A stretch of DNA of 64,000 nucleotides from Aquabacterium lacunae. GTDB taxonomy: Bacteria > Pseudomonadota > Gammaproteobacteria > Burkholderiales > Burkholderiaceae_C. Below the pieces are notes generated by a model that was not told where the DNA came from, made no database searches, and saw only the letters and a program-made list of their open reading frames with translations. This document shows, in pieces, positions 41,669-54,454 of the stretch (position 1 is its first letter; every line of letters starts with the position of its first letter). The stretch is taken from the NCBI RefSeq assembly GCF_004310865.1, contig NZ_SIXI01000001.1, forward strand, positions 186,001-250,000. Reading direction: 5' to 3'. Both the position numbers and the translations under genes were made by a program.

Positions 41669-41699
41669 TTGAATTCCCGGGTCCCGGGCACACTTGCAA
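41669..41699 (+). promoter_or_regulatory. Candidate MerR-type promoter/operator of the copper chaperone gene
   Basis: TTGAAT (41669-41674) and TTGCAA (41694-41699) are 19 nt apart, the over-long spacer used by MerR-family activators. The spacer contains the dyad CCCGGG-T-CCCGGG (41676-41688). The -10 is weak, so the assignment rests on the spacer length, the dyad and the function of the downstream gene. Confidence 0.3.
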
Positions 41700-41732
41700 C
41701 ATTGACCTCATTGAACCCGAAGGAGAAACACC

Positions 41733-41945
41733 ATGAACACGACCCACGAGTTTCACGTCCAGGGCATGAGTTGCCAGCATTGCGTTCGCGCCGTGAGCCA
41801 GGCCGTGGCCGAACTGGACCCCCAGGCACACGTGCAGGTGACGCTGCTGGAAGGCAAGCAAGGCCACGTGAGCGTGACCACCGAACATGCACGCGCCAGC
41901 GTTCAGGCTGCGATCGAAGAAGAAGGCTATGCCGTGGTGGCCTGA
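41733..41945 (+). CDS. Heavy-metal-associated (CopZ-like) metallochaperone
   Basis: 70 aa single HMA domain with the metal-binding GMSCQHC (residues 11-17), the CxxC that carries Cu(I) in CopZ/Atx1 chaperones. Length is exactly one ferredoxin-like domain. GAAGGAG with an 8-nt spacer precedes the start. There is no P-type ATPase in the window, so the delivery partner is elsewhere. Confidence 0.9.
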   Translation: MNTTHEFHVQGMSCQHCVRAVSQAVAELDPQAHVQVTLLEGKQGHVSVTTEHARASVQAAIEEEGYAVVA

Positions 41946-42018
41946 AACATCGCCTCGGTCCTGCCGGGGCAGGCTTCGACAAATCAAACCAGGCGACTCA
42001 AGGACCCAAAAACACGAA

Positions 42019-42046
42019 AGCCGCAGCAGATTGCTCTGCTGCGGCT
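42019..42046 (-). terminator. tRNA-Pro terminator hairpin
   Basis: AGCCGCAGCAG (42019-42029) and CTGCTGCGGCT (42036-42046) are perfect 11-nt complements with a 6-nt loop. Read on the minus strand it follows tRNA-Pro and is succeeded by TTCGTGTTTTT, an interrupted U-run. It may also slow transcription from the metallochaperone gene. Confidence 0.6.
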
Positions 42047-42056
42047 CGTGATTTCT

Positions 42057-42134
<78 letters not shown>

Positions 42135-42144
42135 CAAGAATTAA

Positions 42145-42174
42145 ACTATAGCACGGTTTTTGTTGTTTTCGCAA
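42145..42174 (-). promoter_or_regulatory. tRNA-Pro promoter
   Basis: On the minus strand TTGCGA (42174-42169) and TATAGT (42150-42145) have an 18-nt spacer, with the -10 lying 12 nt before the tRNA 5' end. Both hexamers are close to the sigma70 consensus. Confidence 0.65.
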
Positions 42175-42217
42175 GCGAGCTGCAAAAGTTGCAGTGATTG
42201 CGGAGGGCCACCGCAAC

Positions 42218-42871
42218 TCAGCCCAGGATGTCGCGAATGGCCAACAATTCGGCACGCATGGCCTCGACGGCCGCCGGATGCTGGGCTGCCAGCAGGGCCA
42301 TGTCGATGCCGTGCCAATGCGCCACCGGCTCTGCGCTCACCAGTGCGGCACCTGTGGCCACAGCCCGCTGCAAGGGTGTGGATTGGCGGTCCACCGTCGG
42401 CGTCATGTCCGACGCAGCGCCGGCGGCAGACGCATGCGAGATGTGGTCATGCAGCTGGTTGCGGGCGCCACTGATGGTGAAGCCTTGCTCGTACAACAGC
42501 TCACGGATGCGGCGCACCAGCAGCACTTCGTGGTGCTGGTAGTAACGGCGGTTGCCGCGCCGCTTCATGGGCCGCAGTTGCTGGAACTCCTGTTCCCAAT
42601 AGCGCAACACATAGGGCTTCACGCCACACAGGTCGCTGACCTCACCGATGGTGAAGTAGCGCTTGGCAGGAATGGGCGGCAGCACAGCGGCAGGCAGAGC
42701 GGCGGGCACACCAACGCGCGCCTCCTGGCGACCGGCATCGACCGCAGCCGGCCGGTTGAGGGCACGCGCACGAACCTTGGGTGCCGCCACGGGAACTGTC
42801 GGCGAGCTCCCACTGGGCGCAGCCACGCTCACGGCGTCATCGACCTGCTGATCAAGATCTTCCTGACTCAC
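42218..42871 (-). CDS. MerR-family transcriptional regulator
   Basis: 217 aa. The first ~68 residues are an Ala/Pro-rich extension. The MerR winged helix starts at KRYFTIGEVSDLCGVKPYVL and continues RYWEQEFQQLRPMKRRGNRR. The C-terminal part lacks the cysteines of metal sensors. This gene is a constant neighbour of ihfA in the infC-pheST block of beta- and gammaproteobacteria; its target is not known to me. Confidence 0.88.
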   Translation of the reverse strand: MSQEDLDQQVDDAVSVAAPSGSSPTVPVAAPKVRARALNRPAAVDAGRQEARVGVPAALPAAVLPPIPAKRYFTIGEVSDLCGVKPYVLRYWEQEFQQLRPMKRRGNRRYYQHHEVLLVRRIRELLYEQGFTISGARNQLHDHISHASAAGAASDMTPTVDRQSTPLQRAVATGAALVSAEPVAHWHGIDMALLAAQHPAAVEAMRAELLAIRDILG

Positions 42872-42964
42872 CTTGCCTCACCTCACCTGGGGCTTGACGG
42901 GCGCCGCGCCATGCATCGCGCCGGCGGGCAGACCTCTCCCGGCGGCAACGCCGGGACGTGCACT

Positions 42965-43324
42965 TTACTCCAGATCCTCGCCGGCCGGAATGTCACCTTG
43001 CACCATCGACTTGAGCTTGGCGCTGGCGTGAAAGGTGACCACCTGACGGGCCTCGATGGGGATGACTTCACCCGTGCGCGGATTCCGCCCGGGGCGCGCA
43101 GCCTTCTGGCGGATCTGAAAGTTGCCAAACCCCGACAGCTTCACGTCATCGCCCTTGGCCAGAGCCTCGTGCACCAGGTCGAAAAAGGCTTCGACCATGT
43201 CTTTCGATTCGCGCTTGTTCAGGCCCAGGCGCTCGAAGAGCAGGTCCGACAGTTCGGCCTTGGTCAACGTGGGCGTTTCGAGCGTGGGCATCAGGCCCGG
43301 CATGTCACTGAGCTTGTCGTTCAT
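42965..43324 (-). CDS. ihfA: Integration host factor subunit alpha
   Basis: 119 aa DNA-bending protein that pairs with IhfB. The core [20 protein letters not shown] and the DNA-intercalating arm [14 protein letters not shown] are intact. An N-terminal extension of about 18 residues precedes the usual start; the internal ATG codons at positions 8 and 12 are possible alternatives. It lies 25 nt after pheT, the normal pheT-ihfA order. Confidence 0.95.
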   Translation of the reverse strand: MNDKLSDMPGLMPTLETPTLTKAELSDLLFERLGLNKRESKDMVEAFFDLVHEALAKGDDVKLSGFGNFQIRQKAARPGRNPRTGEVIPIEARQVVTFHASAKLKSMVQGDIPAGEDLE

Positions 43325-43349
43325 GGTCCTTGGCCTCCTGGGTGTGTGC

Positions 43350-45782
43350 TCAGGCGCGCACGCGCGCGCCGGCCTTGTCGCCCACGCTGGCCAGCACGGC
43401 CTTCATGGCGGCGTCGATGCGCTCGTCGGTCAGGGTCTGCTCGTCGTCGCGCAGTTCCACCCGCACGGCCAGGCTGCGCTCGTCGTCGGCCATGCCGGCC
43501 ACGGGCTGCTTGGGCTTGTAGATGTCGAACAGGCGTGCGCCACGCACCAGGCCATCGGCATCGGCCGAGGTGATGGCCGAGATCACGGTGTCGTGGGCGG
43601 TGGTGTCGGCCACCACCAGGGCGAGGTCACGGAACACCGACTGCATGCGCGGCACCGAGGTGAAGGCCGGCACGGTGCGCTGCGTCAGGGCCGAGGCATC
43701 GAGCTCGAACAGCACCGGCGCGTTGGGCAGGTCATAGGCCTGGCGCCACTTGGGGTGCAGCTCGCCGATCACGCCCACGGCCACACCGTCAACCGACACC
43801 TGGGCACAGCGGCCCGGGTGGAAGGCGGGGTGCTCGACAGCGGTGAAGGTGGCCTGACGCGGGGCCAGCAGCGACTCGACATCACCCTTCACATCGAAGA
43901 AATCGACCGTGCGCGAGGCCACGCCCCACTGCTGGGCGTCGGCCGGGCCATAGGCCAGACCCGACACCTTCACGGGCTGGTCAAAGCCACCCACGGTGCG
44001 GTCGGTGTCCTGCACGGACGCGTCTTTGCGGAACACGCGACCGATTTCAAAGATGCGCACGCGGTCGGCAGTTTTGCGCGACAGGTTGGTGCGCAGGATG
44101 TCGATCAGGCTGCCCACCAGGGTCGAGCGCATCACGGCCAGCTGGCTGGCGATCGGGTTGAGCACGCGGATGGGGGCGGTGTTGCCGGCGAAGTCGGCTT
44201 CCCACTTTTCTTCCACGAAGCTGAAGTTGATGGTTTCCTGATAGCCACGAGCGGCCACCATGCGGCGCACGGCGTACAGGCCGCGCTGCGCCTCGGGGCG
44301 CGCTTCCGACACCACGGGGGCCTTGGGGGCACGCTGGGGCAGCTTGTCGAAGCCGATCACGCGCACCACTTCTTCGATCAGGTCTTCTTCGATCTGCAGG
44401 TCGAAGCGCCAGCTCGGCGGGTTCACGGTGAACTGCACGGCCTCGCCCTGCCCTTCCACCGTGAAGGCCAGGCCCAGGCGCTGGAACACGGTGGCCACCT
44501 GCTCCTGGCTCACGGGCATGCCGATCACGCGCTGGGCGCGCGACAGGCGCAGCACCACGGGCTTGCGCTCGGGCATGGCCAGTTGCTGGTCGTCCAGCGG
44601 ACCGGCCTGGCCGCCACACACCTCCAGGATCAGCTGGGTGATGCGCTCGATGTACTGGGCCGTGGGGGCCGGATCGACGCCGCGCTCGTAGCGGTGCGAG
44701 GCATCGGTCGAGAAGTTGTAGCGACGGGCACGGCCGGCAATGGCCTTGGGCCACCAGAAGGCCGCTTCCAGGTAGATGTTGGTGGTGTCGTAGCCCACGG
44801 CGGTGGCGTCACCGCCCATGATGCCGGCCAGCGATTCCAGCTGGGCGTCGTCGGCGATCACGCCCACCTGCTCGTCCACCGTGATGGTGTTGCCGTTCAG
44901 CAGCTTGAGCTGCTCACCGGTCTGGCCCCAGCGCACGGTCAGGCCACCCTGGATCTTGTCGAGGTCGAACACGTGGGAGGGCTGACCCAGCTCGAACATC
45001 ACGTAGTTGGAGATGTCGACCAGGGGCGACACCGAACGCTGGCCGCAGCGGGCCAGGCGCTCGACCATCCAGGCCGGCGTGACGGCCTGGGGGTTCACGC
45101 CACGGATGACGCGACCGCCGAAACGGCCGCACAGGTCGGAGGCCTGCACCTTCACGGGCAGGCGGCTGTCGATGGCAGGCACCACCGGGGCGATGGCCGG
45201 CAGCGTCAGGGGGGCGCCGGTCAGGGCCGAAACCTCGCGCGCAATGCCGGCCACGCTCAGGCAGTGGGCCAGGTTGGGCGTGAGCTTGAGCGTGAACAGG
45301 GTGTCGTCCAGGCGCAGGTGCTCGCGGATGTTCTGGCCCACGGGCGCGTCGTCGGCCAGGATGTGCAGGCCGTTCGACTCTTCCGACACGCCCAGCTCCT
45401 TGGCCGAGCACAGCATGCCCAGGCTTTCCACGCCGCGCAGCTTGCCCTTCTTGATCATGAAGGGCTTGCCATCTGCGCCGGGCGGCAGCGCAGCACCCAC
45501 GGTGGCACAAGGCACCTTGATGCCGGGGCGCACATTGGGCGCACCACACACGATCTGCAGCACCTCGCCCGTGCCGGCGTCGACCTTGCACACGTTCAGT
45601 CGGTCGGCATCGGGGTGCTTGGCCACTTCCAGCACATGGCCCACGACGACGCCCGTGAAAGCAGGGGCCACAGGTTGCAGCTCTTCCACCTCCAGGCCGG
45701 CCATGGTCAGCAGGTCAGCCAGTTGCTGGGTGGTCAGGTCAGGGTTGCAGAACGAACGCAGCCAGGACTCGGGGAATTGCAT
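43350..45782 (-). CDS. pheT: Phenylalanine--tRNA ligase beta subunit
   Basis: 810 aa, standard for the bacterial beta subunit. Domains in order: N-terminal tRNA-binding (EMAP-like; PEWLRS-like [11 protein letters not shown] start, residues 40-150), B3/4 editing domain, B5, and the C-terminal ferredoxin-like anticodon-binding domain ([17 protein letters not shown]). The enzyme is an alpha2beta2 tetramer with PheS, but here pheS is separated from pheT by an alcohol dehydrogenase gene on the same strand. Confidence 0.96.
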   Translation of the reverse strand: MQFPESWLRSFCNPDLTTQQLADLLTMAGLEVEELQPVAPAFTGVVVGHVLEVAKHPDADRLNVCKVDAGTGEVLQIVCGAPNVRPGIKVPCATVGAALPPGADGKPFMIKKGKLRGVESLGMLCSAKELGVSEESNGLHILADDAPVGQNIREHLRLDDTLFTLKLTPNLAHCLSVAGIAREVSALTGAPLTLPAIAPVVPAIDSRLPVKVQASDLCGRFGGRVIRGVNPQAVTPAWMVERLARCGQRSVSPLVDISNYVMFELGQPSHVFDLDKIQGGLTVRWGQTGEQLKLLNGNTITVDEQVGVIADDAQLESLAGIMGGDATAVGYDTTNIYLEAAFWWPKAIAGRARRYNFSTDASHRYERGVDPAPTAQYIERITQLILEVCGGQAGPLDDQQLAMPERKPVVLRLSRAQRVIGMPVSQEQVATVFQRLGLAFTVEGQGEAVQFTVNPPSWRFDLQIEEDLIEEVVRVIGFDKLPQRAPKAPVVSEARPEAQRGLYAVRRMVAARGYQETINFSFVEEKWEADFAGNTAPIRVLNPIASQLAVMRSTLVGSLIDILRTNLSRKTADRVRIFEIGRVFRKDASVQDTDRTVGGFDQPVKVSGLAYGPADAQQWGVASRTVDFFDVKGDVESLLAPRQATFTAVEHPAFHPGRCAQVSVDGVAVGVIGELHPKWRQAYDLPNAPVLFELDASALTQRTVPAFTSVPRMQSVFRDLALVVADTTAHDTVISAITSADADGLVRGARLFDIYKPKQPVAGMADDERSLAVRVELRDDEQTLTDERIDAAMKAVLASVGDKAGARVRA

Positions 45783-45827
45783 GGAAAGGATCCTTGGGAA
45801 TCGGGTGTCGTGGTGGGCGCGGCGCGA

Positions 45828-46862
45828 TCAGAAATCGGCGTCCAGCACCACGCGGTAACGGGCCTTGCCGGCGCGCAGGTGGTCCAGCGCGTCGTTGATG
45901 CGGCTCATGGGGAAGTGTTCGGTTTGTGGTTCGATGCCATGGCGAGCAGCGAACTCGAGCATGGTGTCGATGTCCTGGCGCGAGCCGGTGGGCGAGCCCG
46001 ACACGCTGCGCTGGCCACCGATCAGCGGGAAGGCCTCGACCTCCATGGGCTGGGGCAGGATGCCGACCAGGTGCAGGCGGCCATTGGGCGCCAGCGTGCT
46101 CATCAGGGCCTTCCAGTTGAGCATGACGTTGACGGTGACCAGCACCATGTCAAGGCGGCCAGCCACAGCCTTCATGGCCTTGGCATCGACGCTGGAGACC
46201 ACCTGGTGCGCACCCAGGGCCAGGGCCTCGTCGCGCTTGCTGTCGCTGGAGGTGAAAGCCGTGACCTCGCAACCCCAGGCGCGGGCGAACTTCAGGGCCA
46301 GGTGGCCCAGGCCGCCAATGCCCACCACACCCACACGGTGCGTGGGCTTGATGTCGAAGTTCAGGAAGGGCGAAAACACGGTGACGCCGCCGCACAGCAA
46401 GGGGCCCGCCTTGGCAGGATCAAGTTTTTCCGGGATGGGGCAGGTCCAGAGCCAGTGCGCACGCACACGCTCGGCAAAGCCGCCGTGGTGGCCCACGATG
46501 GTGGGCTGACCGGCGCGGCACAACTGCGGCTCGCCGCCCAGGCAACTCTTGCAGGCCATGCACGAGCCGGCCATCCAGCCAATGCCCACCTTCTGACCCA
46601 GCTTCAGGCCCTTGGTGGCAGCGCCGAGGGCCACGACCGTGCCCACGACCTCATGGCCGCCGACCACCGGGTAGCCCGAAAAGCCCCATTCGTTGTCGAT
46701 CAGGGACAGGTCGGAGTGACACAGGCCGCAATGCTCGACCTGCACCTCGACCTCTTCGGCGCCCAAGGGGCCCGGGTCGTACGAAAAAGGCACGACGGGC
46801 TTGGCAGCCTCTTGGGCAGCCCAGGCGCGAACATGGGTCGAAGCGGGGGTGGCAGTGGTCAT
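45828..46862 (-). CDS. Zinc-dependent alcohol dehydrogenase (YahK/cinnamyl type)
   Basis: 344 aa medium-chain dehydrogenase. Catalytic-zinc residues lie in HCGLCHSD and GGHEVVG. Structural zinc is bound by cysteines in GSCMACKSCLGGEPQLC. The Rossmann loop is VGIGGLGHLAL with SSDSKR after it, the NADP-preferring pattern of the YahK/CAD branch. GGAGG sits 8 nt before the ATG at 46862 but only 2 nt before the ATG at 46868, so I chose the former. Its place between pheS and pheT is an insertion into a normally contiguous operon. Confidence 0.9.
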   Translation of the reverse strand: MTTATPASTHVRAWAAQEAAKPVVPFSYDPGPLGAEEVEVQVEHCGLCHSDLSLIDNEWGFSGYPVVGGHEVVGTVVALGAATKGLKLGQKVGIGWMAGSCMACKSCLGGEPQLCRAGQPTIVGHHGGFAERVRAHWLWTCPIPEKLDPAKAGPLLCGGVTVFSPFLNFDIKPTHRVGVVGIGGLGHLALKFARAWGCEVTAFTSSDSKRDEALALGAHQVVSSVDAKAMKAVAGRLDMVLVTVNVMLNWKALMSTLAPNGRLHLVGILPQPMEVEAFPLIGGQRSVSGSPTGSRQDIDTMLEFAARHGIEPQTEHFPMSRINDALDHLRAGKARYRVVLDADF

Positions 46863-46974
46863 GGTCATCTCCTCCGATCAGGTCGACTGCGGCCCGGCCA
46901 GCAGGCCAGGGCAAACGGTCGGGTGGCACACACGGCGCGAAACACCAGGCAGGCGCCCTGCCCGGCCCACGCGC

Positions 46975-48024
46975 TCACTGGAACTGCTGCAGGAAACGCA
47001 AATCGCCTTCGTAGAACAGGCGCAGGTCATTCACACCATAGCGGAGCATCGTGAGGCGATCCGGGCCCAGGCCGAAGGCAAAACCGATGTAACGCTCGGG
47101 GTCGAGGCCGAAATTGCGCACCACATTCGGGTGCACCTGGCCGGCGCCACCCACCTCCAGCCAGCGGCCCTTGAGCGGGCCCGAGGCGAAGGCGATGTCC
47201 ACTTCGGCCGAGGGCTCGGTGAAGGGGAAGAACGAGGGGCGGAAGCGGATGTCCAGGCTGTCGGTCTCGAAGAAGGTCGAGAAGAAGTCGCCCAGCACGG
47301 CCTTGAGATCGGCAAAGCTGACGGCCTCGCCGATCCACAGGCCTTCGCACTGGTGGAACATGGGCGAGTGGGTGGCGTCGCTGTCGACGCGGTAGGTGCG
47401 GCCCGGTGCGATCACACGGATCTCGGGGATGCGCTCACCGCGGGCCAGGGCCTCGGCATGGGCCTTCACGTGCTGCACGGCATAGCGCACCTGCATGGGG
47501 CTGGTGTGCGTGCGCAGCAGGTGGCCACCTTCGACATAGAAAGTGTCGTGCATGGAGCGGGCGGGATGGTCTTCCGGCGTGTTCAAGGCCGTGAAGTTGA
47601 ACCAGTCGGCTTCGATTTCCGGGCCGTCGGCCACGGCAAAACCCATCGAGCCGAAGATGCCTTCGATGCGCTCGATGCTGAGCGACACGGGGTGCAGGCC
47701 GCCCTCGCCGCGGCGACGACCGGGCAGCGTCACGTCCAGGCGCTCGGCCTGCAGTTGCTGCGCCAGTTCGGCATCGGCCAGGGCCTGGCGGCGGGCGGTC
47801 AGAGCTGCCTCGACCTGCTGCTTGGCCTGGTTGATGGCGGCGCCGCGGGTTTTCTTGTCTTCGGGGCTGAGGGCGCCCATGCCCTTGAGCAGCTCGGTCA
47901 GGCTGCCGGACTTGCCCAGGAAGCGGGCCTTGGCATTTTCCAGGTCGGCCGGCGTGAGCGCGGTGGCAAAGGCCTCCTGCGCGCTGTGCACGATGGCCAG
48001 GAGATCGCTGGGCATGTCGTTCAT
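46975..48024 (-). CDS. pheS: Phenylalanine--tRNA ligase alpha subunit
   Basis: 349 aa catalytic subunit. An N-terminal coiled coil (to about residue 100) contacts tRNA. Class II motif 2 lies around [14 protein letters not shown], and the Phe-binding and motif 3 region [19 protein letters not shown] is intact. A terminator hairpin ends about 25 nt upstream, so expression depends on readthrough from rplT or an unseen promoter. Confidence 0.96.
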   Translation of the reverse strand: MNDMPSDLLAIVHSAQEAFATALTPADLENAKARFLGKSGSLTELLKGMGALSPEDKKTRGAAINQAKQQVEAALTARRQALADAELAQQLQAERLDVTLPGRRRGEGGLHPVSLSIERIEGIFGSMGFAVADGPEIEADWFNFTALNTPEDHPARSMHDTFYVEGGHLLRTHTSPMQVRYAVQHVKAHAEALARGERIPEIRVIAPGRTYRVDSDATHSPMFHQCEGLWIGEAVSFADLKAVLGDFFSTFFETDSLDIRFRPSFFPFTEPSAEVDIAFASGPLKGRWLEVGGAGQVHPNVVRNFGLDPERYIGFAFGLGPDRLTMLRYGVNDLRLFYEGDLRFLQQFQ

Positions 48025-48048
48025 GTTCGGTGGGGTCGGGTGCTGTCG

Positions 48049-48079
48049 AAAAAAAAGGCCAACGTGTCCGTTGGCCTTT
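48049..48079 (-). terminator. Terminator between rplT and pheS
   Basis: AAAGGCCAACG (48054-48064) and CGTTGGCCTTT (48069-48079) are perfect 11-nt complements with loop TGTC. The minus strand continues into eight U residues. It lies in the rplT-pheS spacer just upstream of pheS, the position where E. coli pheST has its attenuator. The only short frame upstream (starting at 48132) contains no Phe codons. Confidence 0.85.
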
Positions 48080-48154
48080 CGATCACCTGCCCTGCCGGCC
48101 AGCCAGAAGCTGAAGACAGGGCGGGCGCAGCATGTTCGCTGCTTGAGCTCGAGA

Positions 48155-48514
48155 TCAGGCAGCCAGCGAAGCCTTGGCCTTTTCCACGATGCTGGCGAAA
48201 GCAGCGGGATCGTTCACGGCCAGGTCGGCCAGGACCTTGCGGTCGATCTCGATCGATGCCTTCTTGATGCCGGCGATGAACTTGCTGTAGGTCAGGCCCA
48301 GAGCGCGGCTGCCGGCGTTGATGCGAGCGATCCACAGGCGGCGGAATTCGCGCTTCTTGGCACGGCGGTCACGGTAGGCATACTGACCTGCCTTCATGAC
48401 GGCTTGCTTGGCAATACGGAACACGTTCTTGCGGCGACCACGGAAACCCTTGGCCAGGGCGAGAACCTTCTTGTGACGAGCGCGGGCGGTAACGCCACGT
48501 TTGACGCGAGGCAT
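48155..48514 (-). CDS. rplT: 50S ribosomal protein L20
   Basis: 119 aa, standard. Basic N-terminus [20 protein letters not shown] and the globular end ([20 protein letters not shown]) are intact. L20 nucleates 23S rRNA folding and in many bacteria represses the rpmI-rplT messages. AAGGAG precedes the start. Confidence 0.97.
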   Translation of the reverse strand: MPRVKRGVTARARHKKVLALAKGFRGRRKNVFRIAKQAVMKAGQYAYRDRRAKKREFRRLWIARINAGSRALGLTYSKFIAGIKKASIEIDRKVLADLAVNDPAAFASIVEKAKASLAA

Positions 48515-48571
48515 GGAATGACTCCTTCAGCGTAAAAATCTAAACCAGAATTCGAGACAGCTGTTCGCGGC

Positions 48572-48775
48572 TTACAGGCCGGCGAAAGGCAGCATTTGAG
48601 CCATGTGGCCCATGTTGGTCTCGTGCACGTTGACGGCGCCGCGCAGGTGGCGCTTGTTCTTCGTGGTCTTCTTGGTCAGGATGTGGCGCTTGAAGGCTTG
48701 ACCGCGCTTGACGGTGCCACCGGGACGCACGCGAAAACGCTTCTTCGCGCTGCTCTTGGTCTTCATTTTGGGCAT
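48572..48775 (-). CDS. rpmI: 50S ribosomal protein L35
   Basis: 67 aa, standard. It begins [20 protein letters not shown] and has the conserved [18 protein letters not shown] block. AGGAG lies 6 nt before the start. It is between infC (150 nt) and rplT (57 nt). Confidence 0.97.
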   Translation of the reverse strand: MPKMKTKSSAKKRFRVRPGGTVKRGQAFKRHILTKKTTKNKRHLRGAVNVHETNMGHMAQMLPFAGL

Positions 48776-48925
48776 GTTCTGCTCCTTTTAAATTGCTCCT
48801 GCCAGGCGCCACGGCCAAAGCTCTGCCATGTCTTGACAGCCTGCAGGGGCTTCGAGCCGCCAGCCAGTGACCAGACCAGCAAGCGGCAAAACCATAGATT
48901 GTAGAAGAAAAATCAGCCGCGTGGC

Positions 48926-49474
48926 TCACTTCTTCTTTTTGGGGCCCAGCACCATGATCATCTGGCGGCCTTCCAGCTTGGGCATGTTCTCCACCACCGA
49001 GCAGTCTTGCAGGTCGTCGCGCACGCGCTCGAGCAGCTTCAGGCCCAGTTCCTGGTGGGTGATTTCACGGCCACGGAAGCGCAGCGTGACCTTGCCCTTG
49101 TCGCCGTCTTCGAGGAATCGGCGCAGGTTGCGCAGCTTGATCGCGTAGTCGCCGTCGTCGGTGCCAGGGCGGAATTTGATTTCCTTGACCTCGATCACCT
49201 TCTGCTTCATCTTCGCATCGTGGGCCTTCTTCTGCTCCTGGTACTTGAACTTGCCATAGTCCATCAGGCGGCAGACGGGCGGGTCAGCCTGGGCAGCCAC
49301 TTCCACCAGGTCCACATCGTGTTCGGCGGACAGGCGAAGCGCTTCCTGGATGCTGACGATGCCGAGCGGTTCGTTTTCCGGGCCGTTCAGACGGACTTCC
49401 GGTGCGGTGATTTCACGGTTCAGCCGGTGCTTGCGCTCGTCATTGCGCGTGCGGCGGTCGAAGAAGTTAGCGAT
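48926..49474 (-). CDS. infC: Translation initiation factor IF-3
   Basis: 182 aa if started at the ATC codon at 49474-49472, giving [20 protein letters not shown], the expected IF-3 beginning. AAGGA lies 7 nt before this ATC. The only upstream ATG-type start would add 32 residues of unlike sequence. Use of AUC/AUU start codons in infC is known and allows IF-3 to repress its own translation. Both IF-3 domains ([32 protein letters not shown]) are complete. With thrS displaced it probably has its own promoter. Confidence 0.93.
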   Translation of the reverse strand: MANFFDRRTRNDERKHRLNREITAPEVRLNGPENEPLGIVSIQEALRLSAEHDVDLVEVAAQADPPVCRLMDYGKFKYQEQKKAHDAKMKQKVIEVKEIKFRPGTDDGDYAIKLRNLRRFLEDGDKGKVTLRFRGREITHQELGLKLLERVRDDLQDCSVVENMPKLEGRQMIMVLGPKKKK

Positions 49475-49869
49475 GTCGAATTCCTTCAGGCGGACGCCTG
49501 GATCGCAGGACGGCCACCGACAAAACAAACACACGCGCCCAGAGCGCCTGGTCAGCGCCACCGGAACCACGCCGGCAACACGGACACATCAGGCCTGGCA
49601 GAGGATGTCTGAAGAGAGCTTCGGGGAAGTCATCGGGCGACATCACACCGAGGGATGAGCACCTCGGGCGCGCACGGCTTTCAGGCGAGCGCGCAACCAG
49701 CGGGAAAGCCCACCAGCAACACCCTGCACCTTTTTGCAGCAAATGCTCGCGCGATTCTATACGCGATGGCCATGTTGCGCAAATCAGACGCCACCGTGTC
49801 ACCAGCCTAAGTGCTTGTTTGCAAAGCGCTTTGGTGATGCACTGGCAAGGTTTTCGCACCACGACCACC
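49475..49869. other. Divergent 395-nt spacer between infC and the sensor kinase
   Basis: I find no gene here. It holds the long infC leader on the minus strand and the kinase promoter region on the plus strand. A candidate infC promoter is listed separately. An alternative kinase start (ATG at 49837) lies within it. There is no obvious terminator. Confidence 0.5.
49756..49782 (-). promoter_or_regulatory. Candidate infC-rpmI-rplT promoter
   Basis: On the minus strand TTGCGC (49782-49777) and TATAGA (49761-49756) are 15 nt apart, followed by AT. It would give a 5' leader of about 275 nt before the AUC start, long enough for autoregulatory structure. The short spacer lowers confidence. Confidence 0.4.
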
Positions 49870-52447
<2,578 letters not shown>

Positions 52448-52464
<17 letters not shown>

Positions 52465-54367
52465 TGGCCTGCTGCACGGTCTGCACCAGGGCTTCGAGCG
52501 ACATCACGCCCAGGTCCTGGTTGCCGCGGGCCCGCACGGCCACGGCACCGGCTTCCTTTTCCTTGTCGCCCAGCACGATGAAGTAAGGCACCTTCTGCAC
52601 CGCGTGCTCGCGGATCTTGTAGGTGATCTTCTCGTTGCGGGTGTCCAGCTTGGTGCGGATGCCGGCCTTGGTCAAGGCCGCGGCCACTTCGCGGGCGTAC
52701 TCGGCCTGGGCGTCGGTGATGTTCAGCACCACGGCCTGCACGGGCGACAACCACACGGGCAAGGCACCCGCGTGCTGCTCGATCAGGATGCCGATGAAGC
52801 GCTCCAGGCTGCCCAGGATGGCCCGGTGCAGCATGACCGGGTGCTTGCGGTCGCTGGCTTCGGTCACGTACTCGGCGCCCAGGCGTTCGGGCATCGAGAA
52901 GTCGACCTGGATGGTGCCGCACTGCCAGTGGCGGCCGAGTGCGTCTTTCAGCGTGTACTCGATCTTGGGGCCATAGAAGGCGCCGTCACCGGGGGCGATG
53001 GTGAACTCGCTGTTCGTGGCGCGCAGCGATTCCATCAGGGCGTTCTCGGCCTTGTCCCACACCTCGTCGGAGCCGATGCGCTTTTCAGGGCGCGTGGCCA
53101 CCTTGTAGATGATGTCGGTGAAGCCGAAGTCGGCATACACCTTTTGCAGCAGCGCGGTGAAGTCCACGCACTCCTGCAGGATCTGGTCTTCGGTGCAGAA
53201 CACGTGCCCGTCGTCCTGCGTGAAGCCGCGCACGCGCATGATGCCGTGCAGCCCACCCGTGGGCTCGTTGCGGTGGCACTGGCCGAACTCGCCGTAGCGC
53301 ACGGGCAGGTCACGGTAGCTCTTGAGCCCCGAGTTGAAGATCAGGATGTGACCCGGACAGTTCATCGGCTTGAGCGCGTAGTCGCGCTTTTCCGACTCGG
53401 TGGTGAACATGTTCTCGCGGTACTTGTCCCAGTGACCGGTCTTTTCCCACAGGGTCTTGTCGATGATCTGCGGGCCCTTGACTTCCTGGTAGCCGTTGTC
53501 GCGGTACACCTGGCGCATGTACTGCTCGACCGCCTGCCACACCGTCCAGCCCTTGGGGTGCCAGAACACCACGCCCGGCGCGTGCTCGTCGATGTGGAAC
53601 AGGTCGAGTTCCTTGCCCAGCTTGCGGTGGTCGCGCTTTTCCGCCTCTTCCAGACGGGTCAGGTACAGCTGCAGGTCGTCCTTGCTGGTCCAGGCCGTGC
53701 CGTACACGCGCTGCAGTTGCTCGTTGCGGTGGTCACCGCGCCAGTAGGCGCCGGCCACCTTCATCAGCTTGAAGTGCTTGAGCTTGCCGGTGCTGGGCAC
53801 ATGGGGGCCACGACACAGGTCGGTGAAGTTGCCTTCGCTGTACAGCGACACGTCTTCCCCTTGGGGGATGGCCTCGATCAGCTCGGCCTTGTAGTGCTCA
53901 CCCAGACCCTTGAAGTAGCTCACAGCCTCATCGCGCGGCAGCACCTTGCGGGTCACGCGCTCGTCCTTCTTGGCCAGCTCGGCCATCTTCTTTTCGATGG
54001 CAGCCAGGTCTTCGGGCGTGAAGGGGCGTTTGTAGGCGAAGTCGTAATAGAAGCCGTCTTCGATGGTCGGGCCGATGGTGACCTGCGCCTCAGGGAACAG
54101 CTCCTTGACGGCGTAGGCCAGCAAGTGGGCGGTGGAGTGGCGGATGACGTCGAGGCCATCGGCGTCCTTGTCGGTGACGATGGACAGCGCGGTGTCGGCT
54201 TCGATCAGGTGGCTGGTGTCAACCAGACGGGCGGCATCACCGCGGCCCACGCGGCCTGCCAGCGCAGCCTTGGCCAGACCGGTGCCAATGGATGCGGCCA
54301 CATCGAACACGGTGACCGGACCGGGAAATTCACGTTGGGAGCCGTCAGGCAGCGAAATGGTGATCAT
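52448..54367 (-). CDS. thrS: Threonine--tRNA ligase
   Basis: 639 aa class II synthetase. A TGS domain (1-65, [18 protein letters not shown]) precedes the SAD editing domain with its HxxxH ([11 protein letters not shown]). The catalytic core includes the zinc Cys in [12 protein letters not shown] and the motif 2 region [11 protein letters not shown]-like [18 protein letters not shown]. The anticodon-binding domain is at the C-terminus. The frame is open 20 codons upstream, but the ATG at 54365-54367 is the family start; a terminator hairpin occupies that upstream stretch. Probably attenuated by the leader described separately. Confidence 0.96.
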
Positions 54368-54384
54368 GATTTTGAATCGGACAG

Positions 54385-54412
54385 AAAAAAAGCGCGGAGG
54401 GCGCCGCGCTTT
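54385..54412 (-). terminator. thrS leader terminator (attenuator)
   Basis: AAAGCGCGG (54412-54404 on the minus strand) pairs with CCGCGCTTT (54397-54389) around a 6-nt loop, followed by seven U residues, ending 17 nt before the thrS start. Just upstream, GCTTTC (minus 54441-54436) is the exact complement of GAAAGC at the 5' side of the terminator stem (minus 54413-54408), a possible antiterminator. The placement inside the thrS 5' leader points to transcription attenuation. Confidence 0.75.
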
Positions 54413-54454
54413 CCAGGGTTCGAACAAGGATGTGCGAAAGCAGCGGCCAGCCCA

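Noticed and set aside
48084-48132. Short frame upstream of the pheS terminator as a pheM-like leader peptide
   Set aside because: It contains no Phe codons and no convincing ribosome-binding site.
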